The notes: generated by a model from the letters alone, not told the origin. 54,518 nt of DNA from Candidatus Nitrosopumilus sp. (GCA_028343855.1 JAOLZN010000008.1:1-54518); one strand, 5' to 3'. Numbered from the stretch's first letter, positions 25,641 through 33,467 are shown. Translations and numbers: made by a program.

Positions 25641-27392
25641 ATGTCACAAAATCCAAATAGTCTATTAGAATACATACCAGGATCACAGGCTCTATTAGTA
25701 CAAAAAAATTCTAGTCCACCTCTAGAAGGATTTGCAGAAAATATTAGAGAAAACATTCAGGAATACGCCGAAGATTCAAAAAGTGAAGTAGAAAAAGGCA
25801 ATAATTTTCTTCAATGGATTTTAACAAGAGTTTTTGAGGCTACAGAAGATGATGCAGCGGATGCAATTGTAGATGGAGCAAATGATCTAGGAATTGATGC
25901 ATATTTACCAGTAGACTTTTCAGATAATACAGTTAGATTATTTCAATCAAAATACGGCACATCACATTCACTTGAAGCAATTGCAAAATTCAAAGAGGAT
26001 GCAAAGAGATTACTCACAAAAGATATAACAAAAATGAGACCAGAATTAGCTCAGCTTGTTACAAAAATTAAAGAAAAAAATTTGAAAATAAAATGCTGTT
26101 ATGTTACAAATCAAAAAGTCGATTATCAAGATGAATTAGTAGAAATCATAGATGAAGAAAAAATAATTCAAAGGTTGTGGGATAGAATAAAAAAACCAGC
26201 AGCAGGTAAAAAATCATCTATTAAACTTGAAAGAATGCTTAGACATGAAAATACTATTTTAGGGATTTTAAAACTACGTGAATTAACAGACTTTGTAAGT
26301 AAAAACAGAGACTATGTCTTTGAATCAAACATTAGACAATGGATGCAATTTAAAACTACAGTTAACAAAGGATTAAGAGACACTCTACAAACAAATCCAG
26401 GAAAATTCTTTTTTTATAATAATGGAATTACAATAGTAGTTAGTGATTTTACAGAACTAGGAGAAAATATGATTGAGCTTTTTGCGCCACAAATTGTTAA
26501 CGGTGCACAAACATCAAATTCAATTTTAGATCATTCAAAGAGAACAAAAAATATGGACGGATCAATGACAGTAACCATAATCAAAGCAGATGATGAACAA
26601 GAACAAAACAATATTACAAAATATAGAAATTCACAAAATTCAGTTAGAGGAAAAGATTTAGTTTCGTTAATGGATTTTCACAAATCAATTAAATCACAAT
26701 TAAAAAATTGTGGATATTTTTATGAAATTCAAGCAGGTTCATTTGATACAAAATCAAAATCCAAACAATTAGAATACAATGGAGATGCAGCTTACAATAA
26801 TTATTTACCAGATAATCATAAAAAAGTCATTGTTGCCAAAGATGCAATTCAATCATTAGTTGCAGGTATTGAACAGAGACCAACTGAATCATACAGTTCT
26901 CCATCCCAGTTTCTTCCACGAGGAAGTAAGTATGATCAAATTTTTAATGAAAATCTTAAAGATGATTACAGGATTATACTTTATCCATATCTTGTAAAAG
27001 AATTTGCAAAAAAATCATTGAAATACGGAAAACAAGGAGGACATAAAACAAAAAGATATGCAACATTATTCTTTGTAGCAGTTTATTTCAGAATACTACA
27101 TAAGAAAATTTTAGAATCTAAAGGAGATTTTAAATCAGATATAAGAAAATTAGAACCAATATTTCATAGTTTTAAATTAAATAACAGAATTTTAAAAATT
27201 ACAGATGTAATTGTGACAAAGTTTCTAGACGATACTGTAGTGGATGATGAAATTGAATTAGCTAATACAAAACATAATTTTTTCTCCCAACATGTTTGGA
27301 ATGATTCAATGCTTCGAGTAATAGATAAGAAAATTAAACAAGAAGAAGAAGAAATTATGGCTCTAAAAAAGATAGCAAATAGTTTATTTTAA
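25641..27392 (+). CDS. AIPR-family abortive-infection protein with restriction-like N-terminus
   Basis: 583 residues. The centre matches AIPR (abortive phage resistance) proteins: NPGKFFFYNNGITIVV at about residues 252-267 and APQIVNGAQTSNSIL about 30 residues later. The N-terminal 160 residues resemble an Mrr-like nuclease: DGANDLGIDAY with Asp86 and then RLFQSKYG with Gln102-Ser103-Lys104, the D...QxK order of PD-(D/E)xK enzymes. The C-terminus ends in a charged coiled helix. AIPR proteins act against phage, usually by damaging nucleic acid in infected cells. Flanked by a tRNA and by a strong hairpin; no partner nuclease or methylase is adjacent, so it may work alone. Confidence 0.87.
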   Translation: MSQNPNSLLEYIPGSQALLVQKNSSPPLEGFAENIRENIQEYAEDSKSEVEKGNNFLQWILTRVFEATEDDAADAIVDGANDLGIDAYLPVDFSDNTVRLFQSKYGTSHSLEAIAKFKEDAKRLLTKDITKMRPELAQLVTKIKEKNLKIKCCYVTNQKVDYQDELVEIIDEEKIIQRLWDRIKKPAAGKKSSIKLERMLRHENTILGILKLRELTDFVSKNRDYVFESNIRQWMQFKTTVNKGLRDTLQTNPGKFFFYNNGITIVVSDFTELGENMIELFAPQIVNGAQTSNSILDHSKRTKNMDGSMTVTIIKADDEQEQNNITKYRNSQNSVRGKDLVSLMDFHKSIKSQLKNCGYFYEIQAGSFDTKSKSKQLEYNGDAAYNNYLPDNHKKVIVAKDAIQSLVAGIEQRPTESYSSPSQFLPRGSKYDQIFNENLKDDYRIILYPYLVKEFAKKSLKYGKQGGHKTKRYATLFFVAVYFRILHKKILESKGDFKSDIRKLEPIFHSFKLNNRILKITDVIVTKFLDDTVVDDEIELANTKHNFFSQHVWNDSMLRVIDKKIKQEEEEIMALKKIANSLF

Positions 27393-27403
27393 TTAAAAAG
27401 GCA

Positions 27404-27458
27404 GTAGCCTAACCAAGTAAAAATCTTGCAGGAGGTTTACATTGGTTAAACTAGCTAC
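27404..27458. ncRNA. strong hairpin after the AIPR gene
   Basis: Three nested stems pair without mismatch: GTAGC (27404-27408) with GCTAC (27454-27458), TAACCAA (27410-27416) with TTGGTTA (27442-27448), GTAAA (27417-27421) with TTTAC (27436-27440). A one-base bulge (27409), a five-base bulge (27449-27453) and a one-base bulge (27441) interrupt them. The 14-base loop holds GCAGGAGG, which includes a Shine-Dalgarno-like GGAGG. It begins 12 bases after the AIPR stop. It may be a terminator, a small RNA, or an mRNA end element; no T-run follows. Confidence 0.5.
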
Positions 27459-27555
27459 CTGATTTTATGAGAAATAAGTATTATTTAACATAATTTTCTC
27501 AATTAGGATTAATCTAGTATGTTTTTTATAGAGATGAAAAAGAGAGAAAAATACT

Positions 27556-27723
27556 TTGGTATCAAAAGAAAAATGTACAATTTGTAATGAGAAAGTGAAA
27601 CTACGTTACAAACCAATGGAAGAATGGAAAATTGAAGGAACTCTGTGTGGAGAATGTTATTCAAAAAAAGTGCATGAATATTATCCAGGGGAACATATCA
27701 GAGTAAACAAAGATTTAGATTAA
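27556..27723 (+). CDS. small zinc-binding protein
   Basis: 55 residues, read directly: TTG at 27556-27558, TAA at 27721-27723. The sequence starts MVSKEKCTICNEKVK and continues to LCGECYSKKVHEYYPG, so two CxxC pairs (7/10 and 31/34) form a zinc site across most of the protein. Basic with an acidic end. Similar one-domain zinc proteins are common in thaumarchaea; function unknown. Its stop is two bases from the stop of the convergent gene at 27726. Confidence 0.75.
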   Translation: MVSKEKCTICNEKVKLRYKPMEEWKIEGTLCGECYSKKVHEYYPGEHIRVNKDLD

Positions 27724-27725
27724 TT

Positions 27726-28310
27726 TTATTCAGTTTTTGAATATTTATTTACAGTTAAACAATTCCATGCTAAAGTATCATCTTTAACATCTTTTTCTTC
27801 TAAAAATTTAATGTCAGTAATTGTTTTTTTTCTTTTTAAAAGATTCACTTGAAAACTAGAAAAGATTTTACAACTGCAATCATTGAATAAACAAACATCA
27901 TCATCACCTTCATCATGATCTTGAGCTTCATGACCACAAGTGCACAAATCACTTTTTTTGGCATCACTTAGAGATTTTTTTGCATAAACACCCAATCGAA
28001 GATATGCTTCTCCCCCATGACCTTTCTTGAATCGCTCATAGTGTTCAGATTTAGGTAAAATTTTGAAAAAAGCTAAATTAGTGTCAGGTTTTTGTGAATC
28101 AGATCCCATAATGAACCAATAATCATTTTCCATTTCTACAAAACGAATTTTTATTGAAGGATCCACCCACCAATGAATTGAATCATGCCAAAGGGCAGCA
28201 GATTGTTTTCTATCAGTAATTAAAGGGACAACATTCATTCTAAGATCATAATAACGATATGCAACACCTACAAAGTCATCAAACCAAGGAATTGGAGATT
28301 GAGATGACAT
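27726..28310 (-). CDS. Cys-rich protein of unknown function
   Basis: 194 residues from ATG 28308-28310 (MSSQSPIPWFDD); a longer frame to 28421 would run across the divergent regulator's promoter and is unlikely. Soluble, aromatic-rich. Towards the C-terminus, LCTCGHEAQDHDEG and VCLFNDCSCKIF give five Cys plus two His (about residues 131-161) that may bind zinc or iron. No family recognised. It is divergent from the winged-helix gene at 28395, whose product is a candidate regulator. Confidence 0.7.
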   Translation of the reverse strand: MSSQSPIPWFDDFVGVAYRYYDLRMNVVPLITDRKQSAALWHDSIHWWVDPSIKIRFVEMENDYWFIMGSDSQKPDTNLAFFKILPKSEHYERFKKGHGGEAYLRLGVYAKKSLSDAKKSDLCTCGHEAQDHDEGDDDVCLFNDCSCKIFSSFQVNLLKRKKTITDIKFLEEKDVKDDTLAWNCLTVNKYSKTE

Positions 28311-28363
28311 TGAACAAAAATACAGGTGGAGCTTATTTATCTGATCTGAATTTATGGTAATAC

Positions 28364-28373
28364 CCTTATATCT
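28364..28373 (+). promoter_or_regulatory. TATA box of the winged-helix gene at 28395
   Basis: CCTTATATCT lies 22-31 bases before the ATG at 28395, ideal for a leaderless archaeal transcript. The same 84-base gap must hold the promoter of the divergent gene. Confidence 0.45.
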
Positions 28374-28394
28374 GAGTTTGAAAGTATACACCAC

Positions 28395-28676
28395 ATGGTA
28401 GCTTATAGAACTAGTATGCAAATTGTTGCAGATCTATTGACTGTTACCCAATTATCAGGTCAAGAAGGTATCAAAACGACATCACTTCTAACTAAAGCAA
28501 ATCTTTCACATTCAAGATTATCTAAATTTTTAGCTAATTTAACAGGAGCCGGTTTGATAAACAAAATTGAATATGATGGAAAAAATACTTTTGTCATAAC
28601 TTCTAAAGGAAGACAATATTTGGATTCGTATGTTAACTTTTCAAGTATTGCCGAATCATTTGGTTTAGAGCTTTAA
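28395..28676 (+). CDS. small winged-helix transcription regulator (copy 2)
   Basis: 93 residues, a paralogue of the protein at 21191-21478. Shared blocks: SHSRLSKFLANL (recognition helix), a wing at NKIEYDGKNTFVITS, and GRQYLDSYVNFSSIAESFGLEL at the C-terminus. The N-terminal YRTSMQIVADLL corresponds to YRTQMKIIGDIL of copy 1. DNA-binding by dimers is expected. It is divergent from the Cys-rich gene at 27726. Confidence 0.82.
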   Translation: MVAYRTSMQIVADLLTVTQLSGQEGIKTTSLLTKANLSHSRLSKFLANLTGAGLINKIEYDGKNTFVITSKGRQYLDSYVNFSSIAESFGLEL

Positions 28677-28679
28677 AAT

Positions 28680-28895
28680 CTATTTTTTAGATCTTTTTCG
28701 TTTTGCATTAATTTTTTGTCGTTCTTTTTTGTCCTTGTAACCACTATAGAACAAAATAACAATCATGCCTCCTATAGAACCATAAAATAGTGGAAGAAGA
28801 GGTTGTTCACGTATTTCTCCAGTCATTGGAGAAACCCAAGCAATTGGAATTCCTACAACCATGAAAATTAAGAGGACTGTAAGATACTTATCCAT
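28680..28895 (-). CDS. small membrane protein with two helices
   Basis: 71 residues. Membrane segments at about residues 4-20 and 35-51, joined by a short polar loop (SPMTGEIREQPL), then a strongly basic tail KDKKERQKINAKRKRSKK (about residues 54-71). No known family. Similar in layout to the next gene (membrane helices plus basic tail), which is divergent from it by about 60 bases when that gene's internal ATG is used. Confidence 0.6.
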   Translation of the reverse strand: MDKYLTVLLIFMVVGIPIAWVSPMTGEIREQPLLPLFYGSIGGMIVILFYSGYKDKKERQKINAKRKRSKK

Positions 28896-28956
28896 ACATA
28901 ACCTATTTTACAAAACCATATATCTTTTTGATTCTAGAGAAGAAGATAGAAAAACT

Positions 28957-29145
28957 ATGATAAAAATACTAGAAATGATAGGATTTGGGCTTGTAGCAAT
29001 AATGATTCTATCATTTGTTGGAGCGCTTCAATCAATTGGAATTCCAATGGGAGCAAGCAATCCATATTTTTGGGGGTGTGCAGGTGGAACTCTAATTATA
29101 ATCATGTATAGAAAAAGAAAAAGAAAGCAAGCAAATCAAGAGTAA
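28957..29145 (+). CDS. small membrane protein with basic tail
   Basis: 62 residues from ATG 28957; a longer frame from 28861 would overlap the divergent gene and has no support. Two membrane helices (about residues 4-24 and 35-49: GFGLVAIMILSFVGAL and YFWGCAGGTLIIIMY) are followed by RKRKRKQANQE. No family recognised. The mirror-image arrangement with the gene at 28680-28895, of similar size and layout, suggests an old duplication, though sequence identity is low. Confidence 0.6.
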   Translation: MIKILEMIGFGLVAIMILSFVGALQSIGIPMGASNPYFWGCAGGTLIIIMYRKRKRKQANQE

Positions 29146-29233
29146 AAATAATTTTATAAAAAATTATCAATTGATCAATTATTTATCAACCGACAGATCT
29201 ATTAAGGAGCATTTTAACAAAGTAAAAGGGATC

Positions 29234-29311
29234 ATGACAGAACAAACAGAACAATGGTGGATAGGTTTGGGTAAAGAATTAGAAATAGACATTGAAACCC
29301 TAGATGAATAA
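29234..29311 (+). CDS. possible micro-protein
   Basis: A 25-residue frame, ATG 29234 to TAA 29309-29311, reading MTEQTEQWWIGLGKEL then EIDIETLDE. It is preceded by AAAGGGATC, which may act as a ribosome site, and by AAGGAG further up. The frame is open upstream to a TTG near 29172, giving about 46 residues. Acidic end. It lies in the 215-base gap before tRNA-Thr. Weak evidence only. Confidence 0.35.
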   Translation: MTEQTEQWWIGLGKELEIDIETLDE

Positions 29312-29360
29312 TACAATAATTTTCCTAAATAATTTTAAAAATTTTATAGAATATGAAGAG

Positions 29361-29434
29361 AGCCTTGAACGGGATCTGAACCCGCGACCTACTGATTACG
29401 AATCAGGTGCTCTACCGGGCTGAGCTACCAAGGC
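29361..29434 (-). tRNA. tRNA-Thr (anticodon CGT)
   Basis: On the minus strand the acceptor GCCTTGG pairs with TCAAGGC (one G-T wobble). D-arm GCTC/GAGC, anticodon stem CTGAT/ATCAG around loop TCGTA-containing TTCGTAA, anticodon CGT, and T-arm GCGGG-TTCAGAT-CCCGT with one wobble. No intron, no encoded CCA. Reads ACG codons. Transcribed divergently from the phosphohexomutase gene, 53 bases away. Confidence 0.93.
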
Positions 29435-29487
29435 ACGAATGAGTAAATCCATCAGAGTTAATAAAAAGCCTTACCGACTTTGGGTTA

Positions 29488-30786
29488 TTGAAAAAAACAA
29501 TTTCAGGTATTAGAGGAATATTTGGTGAAGATCTCAATCTAAAAGATGTAATGGAGTTTACTAATAATTTCTCATCACTAATTAAATCACAAAAATGTGT
29601 AATTGGAAGAGATACAAGACCTTCTGGAAAAATTATTCAAGAAATAGTGAGTGCAGTTCTAATGAAAAATGGAATAGACGTGTATGATTTAGGAATGGTT
29701 CCAACTCCAGTAGTTTTTAGAGAATCAAGAAAATATGGTGCGGGCATCATAATTTCTTCATCACATAATCCAATAGAATGGAATGGAATGAAATTCATTT
29801 TAGAAGGTAGAGGTATTAATGAAAATGAACTTCCCAAAATCGTTAACAAACAAGAAATAATTAAATCAAAAATTGGTAATATTAAGAAAATAAAATCAAC
29901 ATATGTTGAAGATGCAAGAAAAATTATTGGACATATAAAAAATTCACCTAAAATCATTATAGATAATGGAGGTGGAGCTGCAAATGATTTTGCAGTAAAT
30001 CTACTAAAAAATATTGGATGTGATGTTGAAATCATTAATCAAGAGATCTTAGATAGTTCAAGAGGACCAGATCCTACATCAGATGAACTAACGGAATTAA
30101 CTGAGGCGTCAAAAAATAAAGATATTGGATTTGCATTTGATTTAGACGGGGACCGGTTAGTAGTTGTAACAAAAGGGGAAAAACTAACTCCAGATATTAC
30201 ATTAGGTTTAGGAGTTGTAAAATCATTAGAATTAGGATACAAAAAATTTGTTTTAAGTTTAGATACAAGTGTATCAATTGAAAAATTCATCAAAGAAAAA
30301 GGAGGTACTGTTGTAAGATCAAAAGTGGGAGAAGCAAATGTAATAGAAGAGATGATAAAAAATGATTCTCAAGCTGGAGGAGAAGGAAGTAGTGCAGGAT
30401 TTATTTTACCAGAATTTAATTATTGTAGAGAAGGTATACTTACAAGCGGTTTAATTGCATCAATGTTAGAAAACTCAAAATTTTCTGAAATAATAAAATA
30501 TATGGAAAATTATTTTCAAATTAGAGAAAAAATAAAAATAGATTCAAATTATCACGATAAAATTATCGAAAATATAAAAAATGATTTAATAAAAAAGTAT
30601 TCAAAAATAGATACACGTGACGGAATCAAAGTAATCATGGATGACGATACATGGATTTTAATTAGAAAATCAAATACAGAAGATATCATTAGAATTTCTG
30701 GAGAATCAAATAATGAAGAAAAATGTAAAAAGATAATCAATAATACTATAGAAATGGTAAAAGAATATTATGACAAAATTAAGTGA
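29488..30786 (+). CDS. glmM: phosphohexomutase (phosphoglucosamine/phosphomannomutase)
   Basis: 432 residues from TTG 29488. Interconverts 6- and 1-phosphates of a hexose or hexosamine. Active-site serine in IISSSHNPIEWNG (Ser92), metal-binding loop FDLDGDRLVV at 218-222, sugar loop GGEGSSAGF, and the C-terminal phosphate-binding region DGIKVIMDD...RISGESN. SISGIRG at the N-terminus fits archaeal GlmM/ManB. Which sugar is used cannot be told from sequence, so the symbol is tentative. The last 17 bases overlap the next gene, thiL. Confidence 0.86.
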   Translation: MKKTISGIRGIFGEDLNLKDVMEFTNNFSSLIKSQKCVIGRDTRPSGKIIQEIVSAVLMKNGIDVYDLGMVPTPVVFRESRKYGAGIIISSSHNPIEWNGMKFILEGRGINENELPKIVNKQEIIKSKIGNIKKIKSTYVEDARKIIGHIKNSPKIIIDNGGGAANDFAVNLLKNIGCDVEIINQEILDSSRGPDPTSDELTELTEASKNKDIGFAFDLDGDRLVVVTKGEKLTPDITLGLGVVKSLELGYKKFVLSLDTSVSIEKFIKEKGGTVVRSKVGEANVIEEMIKNDSQAGGEGSSAGFILPEFNYCREGILTSGLIASMLENSKFSEIIKYMENYFQIREKIKIDSNYHDKIIENIKNDLIKKYSKIDTRDGIKVIMDDDTWILIRKSNTEDIIRISGESNNEEKCKKIINNTIEMVKEYYDKIK

Positions 30787-31720
30787 AAATAAAATAATTA
30801 ATATTTTTCAAACAAAATTAGGAAATAAAAAATTTATTTCAGAAGATGTTGAGAAATTTACTCTAGGAAAAACAAAAATAATTGCAAAAATAGACACAAT
30901 GGTACAAAGTACAGACATACCTCAAAAAATGAAATTATCTGATGCAGCACGAAAAAGTGTTATTGCGTGTGTAAGTGATTTTGCATCTAAAGGAGTAAAA
31001 CCGGAGTATGGAATAATTTCAATAAATTTACCTAAATCAATTTCAAAAAAAGAAATACACAGTATTGCTAACGGTTTTAAAAAAGCATGTAAAGAATACA
31101 AAATTTCAATAATTGGGGGAGATACAAATGAAGGTAAAGAAATTGTGTTTAATGTTTGTATTTTTGGAAATTCAAACAAAATTGTTACTAGAAAAGGATC
31201 TAGTAAGGGGGATGCGATATTTACTACAGGTCCATTTGGTTATACCTCTCTCGGTTTACACATATTATTGAAAAATAATAGAATAAAAAATAATTTAATT
31301 AAAAAATCGGTTAAAGCAGTTACAAATCCAAAACCAAGACTCGATTATGGTTTAAAAAATAAAAAATATTTTACATCAGCAATGGATTCCAGTGATGGGT
31401 TATCAACTACTTTAAATGAAATGTCAAAACAAAGTAAGAAAAAATTTATCATAAATAAAATACCTTCAAATAAAGATTTAGAAATTTATTTAAAAAAACA
31501 AAAAATGGATTTGAATTCAGCAGTTTTTCACGGAGGTGAGGAATATGAGTTTGTGTTTACTATACCATTAAAATATAAAAAAATAATAATTAAAAATGCA
31601 AAATTATTGAAAATACCAATTATTGAGATAGGTTATGTTACAATAGGAAAAGGAGTTCACCTTGATAATGGAGAACAAAAAATAATATTGGAAGATTTAG
31701 GATGGAAACATTTTAAATAA
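30770..31720 (+). CDS. thiL: thiamine-monophosphate kinase-like (AIR synthase family)
   Basis: 316 residues. PurM/ThiL-type ATP-binding fold. ISEDVEKF at the N-terminus; KIDTMVQSTDIP and DAARKSVIACVSDFASKG (metal and ATP-binding Asp residues); SIIGGDTNEG; then AMDSSDGLSTTLNEM, the ThiL motif; and HGGEEYEFVFTI near the C-terminus. Phosphorylates thiamine monophosphate to the diphosphate. It is more basic and more diverged than usual ThiL, so a related kinase role is possible. Co-translated with the phosphohexomutase by 17-base overlap. Confidence 0.82.
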   Translation: MTKLSENKIINIFQTKLGNKKFISEDVEKFTLGKTKIIAKIDTMVQSTDIPQKMKLSDAARKSVIACVSDFASKGVKPEYGIISINLPKSISKKEIHSIANGFKKACKEYKISIIGGDTNEGKEIVFNVCIFGNSNKIVTRKGSSKGDAIFTTGPFGYTSLGLHILLKNNRIKNNLIKKSVKAVTNPKPRLDYGLKNKKYFTSAMDSSDGLSTTLNEMSKQSKKKFIINKIPSNKDLEIYLKKQKMDLNSAVFHGGEEYEFVFTIPLKYKKIIIKNAKLLKIPIIEIGYVTIGKGVHLDNGEQKIILEDLGWKHFK

Positions 31721-32041
31721 TTATTCACCATAAGAAAAATCTCTTTCCACATTATTTACAATACTCATAATGGATTCAGATGGTAGAACAGAAACACATT
31801 CTTTCATCCACAAATCATCAAGATACAACAGTCGTTTCATGTCATTCTCTAAAAGTTCATCAGGATTTGATGCAGGATAGAGTGTATGGATTCGATATCC
31901 TTCGTTTGCAATTTCTTGACATTTTTTTTCTAGTGGGGATAAAATCAGATTATTGATCGGTGTTATAGATTGTATTAAGACAGAACCCAATAATGCAACA
32001 ACAACAGCCACAATTATTGCTAATAAAATAATTGAAGCCAT
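31721..32041 (-). CDS. membrane-anchored protein of unknown function
   Basis: 106 residues from ATG 32039-32041; a TTG at 32044 would add one residue. A single N-terminal membrane helix, about residues 3-24 (ASIILLAIIVAVVVALLG), then an outer domain of about 80 residues with two cysteines (about 41 and 82) and a WMKECV segment. Predicted helical. No family recognised. The stop directly abuts that of thiL. Confidence 0.65.
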   Translation of the reverse strand: MASIILLAIIVAVVVALLGSVLIQSITPINNLILSPLEKKCQEIANEGYRIHTLYPASNPDELLENDMKRLLYLDDLWMKECVSVLPSESIMSIVNNVERDFSYGE

Positions 32042-32157
32042 CAAAAATTTCTAACAAATTGTAGTATAAGAATAATGGAAAAAATTAATCCAAGTGACCA
32101 AATTCTAACGATTAATCAAAATCAATGTTTTTTAAACCCTTTAAGATCTGGTAAACA

Positions 32158-32661
32158 TTGTCAGAAATCGAAGCCAAAGTAGAAGCACCAGTTGAGACAA
32201 CTGAGGCAGTAGTTGAAGAAGAAAAAACTGAGGCAGTAGTTGAGACACAAAATCAACCAGAGACCAAAAAAGAAGGTCCAGAAAAATGGGGGATTGCTCA
32301 CATTTACAGTAGTTACAATAATACAATTATCCATATGACAGATCTAACAGGTGGTGAAACAGTTGCCATTAGTTCTGGTGGAAATCATGTTAATGCAGAT
32401 AGATACGAATCATCTCCATTTGCTGCAATGAAAGCTGCAAATGCAGTTGTAGAGTCAACTAGAACTAAAGGATTTACAGGATTTCATATCAGAGTTCGTG
32501 CAGTAGGAGGAGTTGGTTCAAGAGTTCCAGGTCCTGGTGCACAAGCAGCTATCAGAGCATTAGCTAGAGGCGGATTTAAAATTGGAAGAATTGATGATGT
32601 AACACCAATTCCTCACGACACCACCAGAAAGAAAGGTGGAAAAAGAGGAAGAAGAGTCTAG
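32158..32661 (+). CDS. rps11: small-subunit ribosomal protein S11 with acidic N-terminal extension
   Basis: 167 residues from TTG 32158. From about residue 42 the sequence is standard archaeal S11: [24 protein letters not shown] is visible in pieces ([19 protein letters not shown]), [23 protein letters not shown] and the basic end [10 protein letters not shown]. The first 41 residues are an added Glu/Val/Thr-rich tail with the TEAVVE unit twice, from an exact 17-base direct repeat in the DNA (32200-32216 and 32227-32243). S11 sits on the platform near the 16S 3' end. Not in the usual rpl/rpo operon context. Confidence 0.95.
   Translation: MSEIEAKVEAPVETTEAVVEEEKTEAVVETQNQPETKKEGPEKWGIAHIYSSYNNTIIHMTDLTGGETVAISSGGNHVNADRYESSPFAAMKAANAVVESTRTKGFTGFHIRVRAVGGVGSRVPGPGAQAAIRALARGGFKIGRIDDVTPIPHDTTRKKGGKRGRRV
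32200..32243 (+). repeat. 17-base direct repeat inside rps11
   Basis: ACTGAGGCAGTAGTTGA occurs at 32200-32216 and again at 32227-32243, 27 bases apart and in frame, so each copy codes for TEAVVE. The motif GTTGAGACA also occurs before the first and after the second copy (32191-32199 and 32239-32247). Such repeats can expand or shrink and so change tail length. Confidence 0.85.
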
Positions 32662-32969
32662 GTAACAGAGTTTACTTTTACATTACATCCTCGAGCAACA
32701 AAATAATCACTCATAAATTTAGTAAATTTTCCAGCTTCATCATTAAATTGGTATTTTGCTAGTATGTCAGAAAATTCTTCAGATATACTTATTTGAAAAT
32801 TAGATTTAAATTCTAATTTAAAAAATGTCCAACCAAATTTTGAAGATGGTTCACTAAGAGAATAACTTGCATAACAATTCAAAAGACTTTCCATATGAGA
32901 AAGATGTTTTTTGACACAGAGTAAATCATCTAGGTAATTCTTTGTTCCAATTTCTAAAGTAATACTCAT
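32658..32969 (-). CDS. small protein of unknown function next to PDCD5
   Basis: 103 residues, ATG 32967-32969. Mixed alpha/beta with [27 protein letters not shown] helical start (seen as [15 protein letters not shown]) and a beta segment [19 protein letters not shown]. Two or three cysteines, not paired as CxxC. No known family. It follows the PDCD5-like gene with a four-base overlap, so they are cotranslated, and overlaps rps11 at the 3' end by four bases. Confidence 0.68.
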   Translation of the reverse strand: MSITLEIGTKNYLDDLLCVKKHLSHMESLLNCYASYSLSEPSSKFGWTFFKLEFKSNFQISISEEFSDILAKYQFNDEAGKFTKFMSDYFVARGCNVKVNSVT

Positions 32970-33379
32970 TCTACATCATCATTATCTGATTTAGTACTAA
33001 GTTTATCAGTTAAAGAAACAAATTTTCCATCTTGTTGAATGTTAATTTTAGTATCCATCCTTACACTTAATCCAATTGAACGAAACAATCCCAATAATTT
33101 ACCACCATCAAGAATTTCAGTAATTTCTCCAGTTTTAATTAATTCATATAATTTATCAATAATCATTTTAGTTTCATTTGGAAATTGAGATTCAGCATTT
33201 GTTAAAACCTCTAAACCTCTAAACCCTAATTGTTTTATCAATGCATCTCTAGGATTAACAGTTTTTTCTTTAGTTGATTCGGGGTTTTCTTCAACAGTTT
33301 CTCGAGAAGAAATATTTTTTTGCATTTCAGCTAGACGTTTAGCCTGTAATCTTTGAAGTTCAGAATCGTCTTCACTCAA
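32966..33379 (-). CDS. PDCD5/TFAR19-like DNA-binding protein
   Basis: 137 residues from TTG 33377-33379 preceded by AAAGG. The N-terminus is ELQRLQAKRLAEMQKNI (the same heptad-rich helix as in eukaryotic PDCD5), the middle is linker, and the three-helix core follows: NPRDALIKQLGF, NETKMIIDKLYELIKTG and GLFRSIGLSVRM, ending in the characteristic INIQQDGKF. PDCD5 relatives in archaea bind DNA non-specifically and are usually found near ribosomal protein genes. The extra linker (about 20 residues, Glu/Pro/Thr-rich) is longer than usual. Confidence 0.86.
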   Translation of the reverse strand: MSEDDSELQRLQAKRLAEMQKNISSRETVEENPESTKEKTVNPRDALIKQLGFRGLEVLTNAESQFPNETKMIIDKLYELIKTGEITEILDGGKLLGLFRSIGLSVRMDTKINIQQDGKFVSLTDKLSTKSDNDDVE

Positions 33380-33467
33380 CCTTTAATCACATCTACGTGT
33401 ATCAAGTTTGATGCTATATGCTTTCTTACCTAATTTCCTGTTGATTACAAAAACTAGTTAGTTAGAA

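Noticed and set aside
28311-28421. Extended start of the Cys-rich protein at 27726
   Set aside because: The extension crosses the promoter and start of the divergent winged-helix gene; ATG 28308-28310 is more likely.
28861-28956. N-terminal extension of the small membrane protein at 28957
   Set aside because: Would overlap the divergent gene's start and adds a polar segment before the membrane helix; the ATG at 28957 fits better.
25054-29434. Integrated element between tRNA-Cys and tRNA-Thr carrying the AIPR gene
   Set aside because: No integrase, no direct repeat of either tRNA 3' end, and the genes between have the same AT-rich look as the rest.
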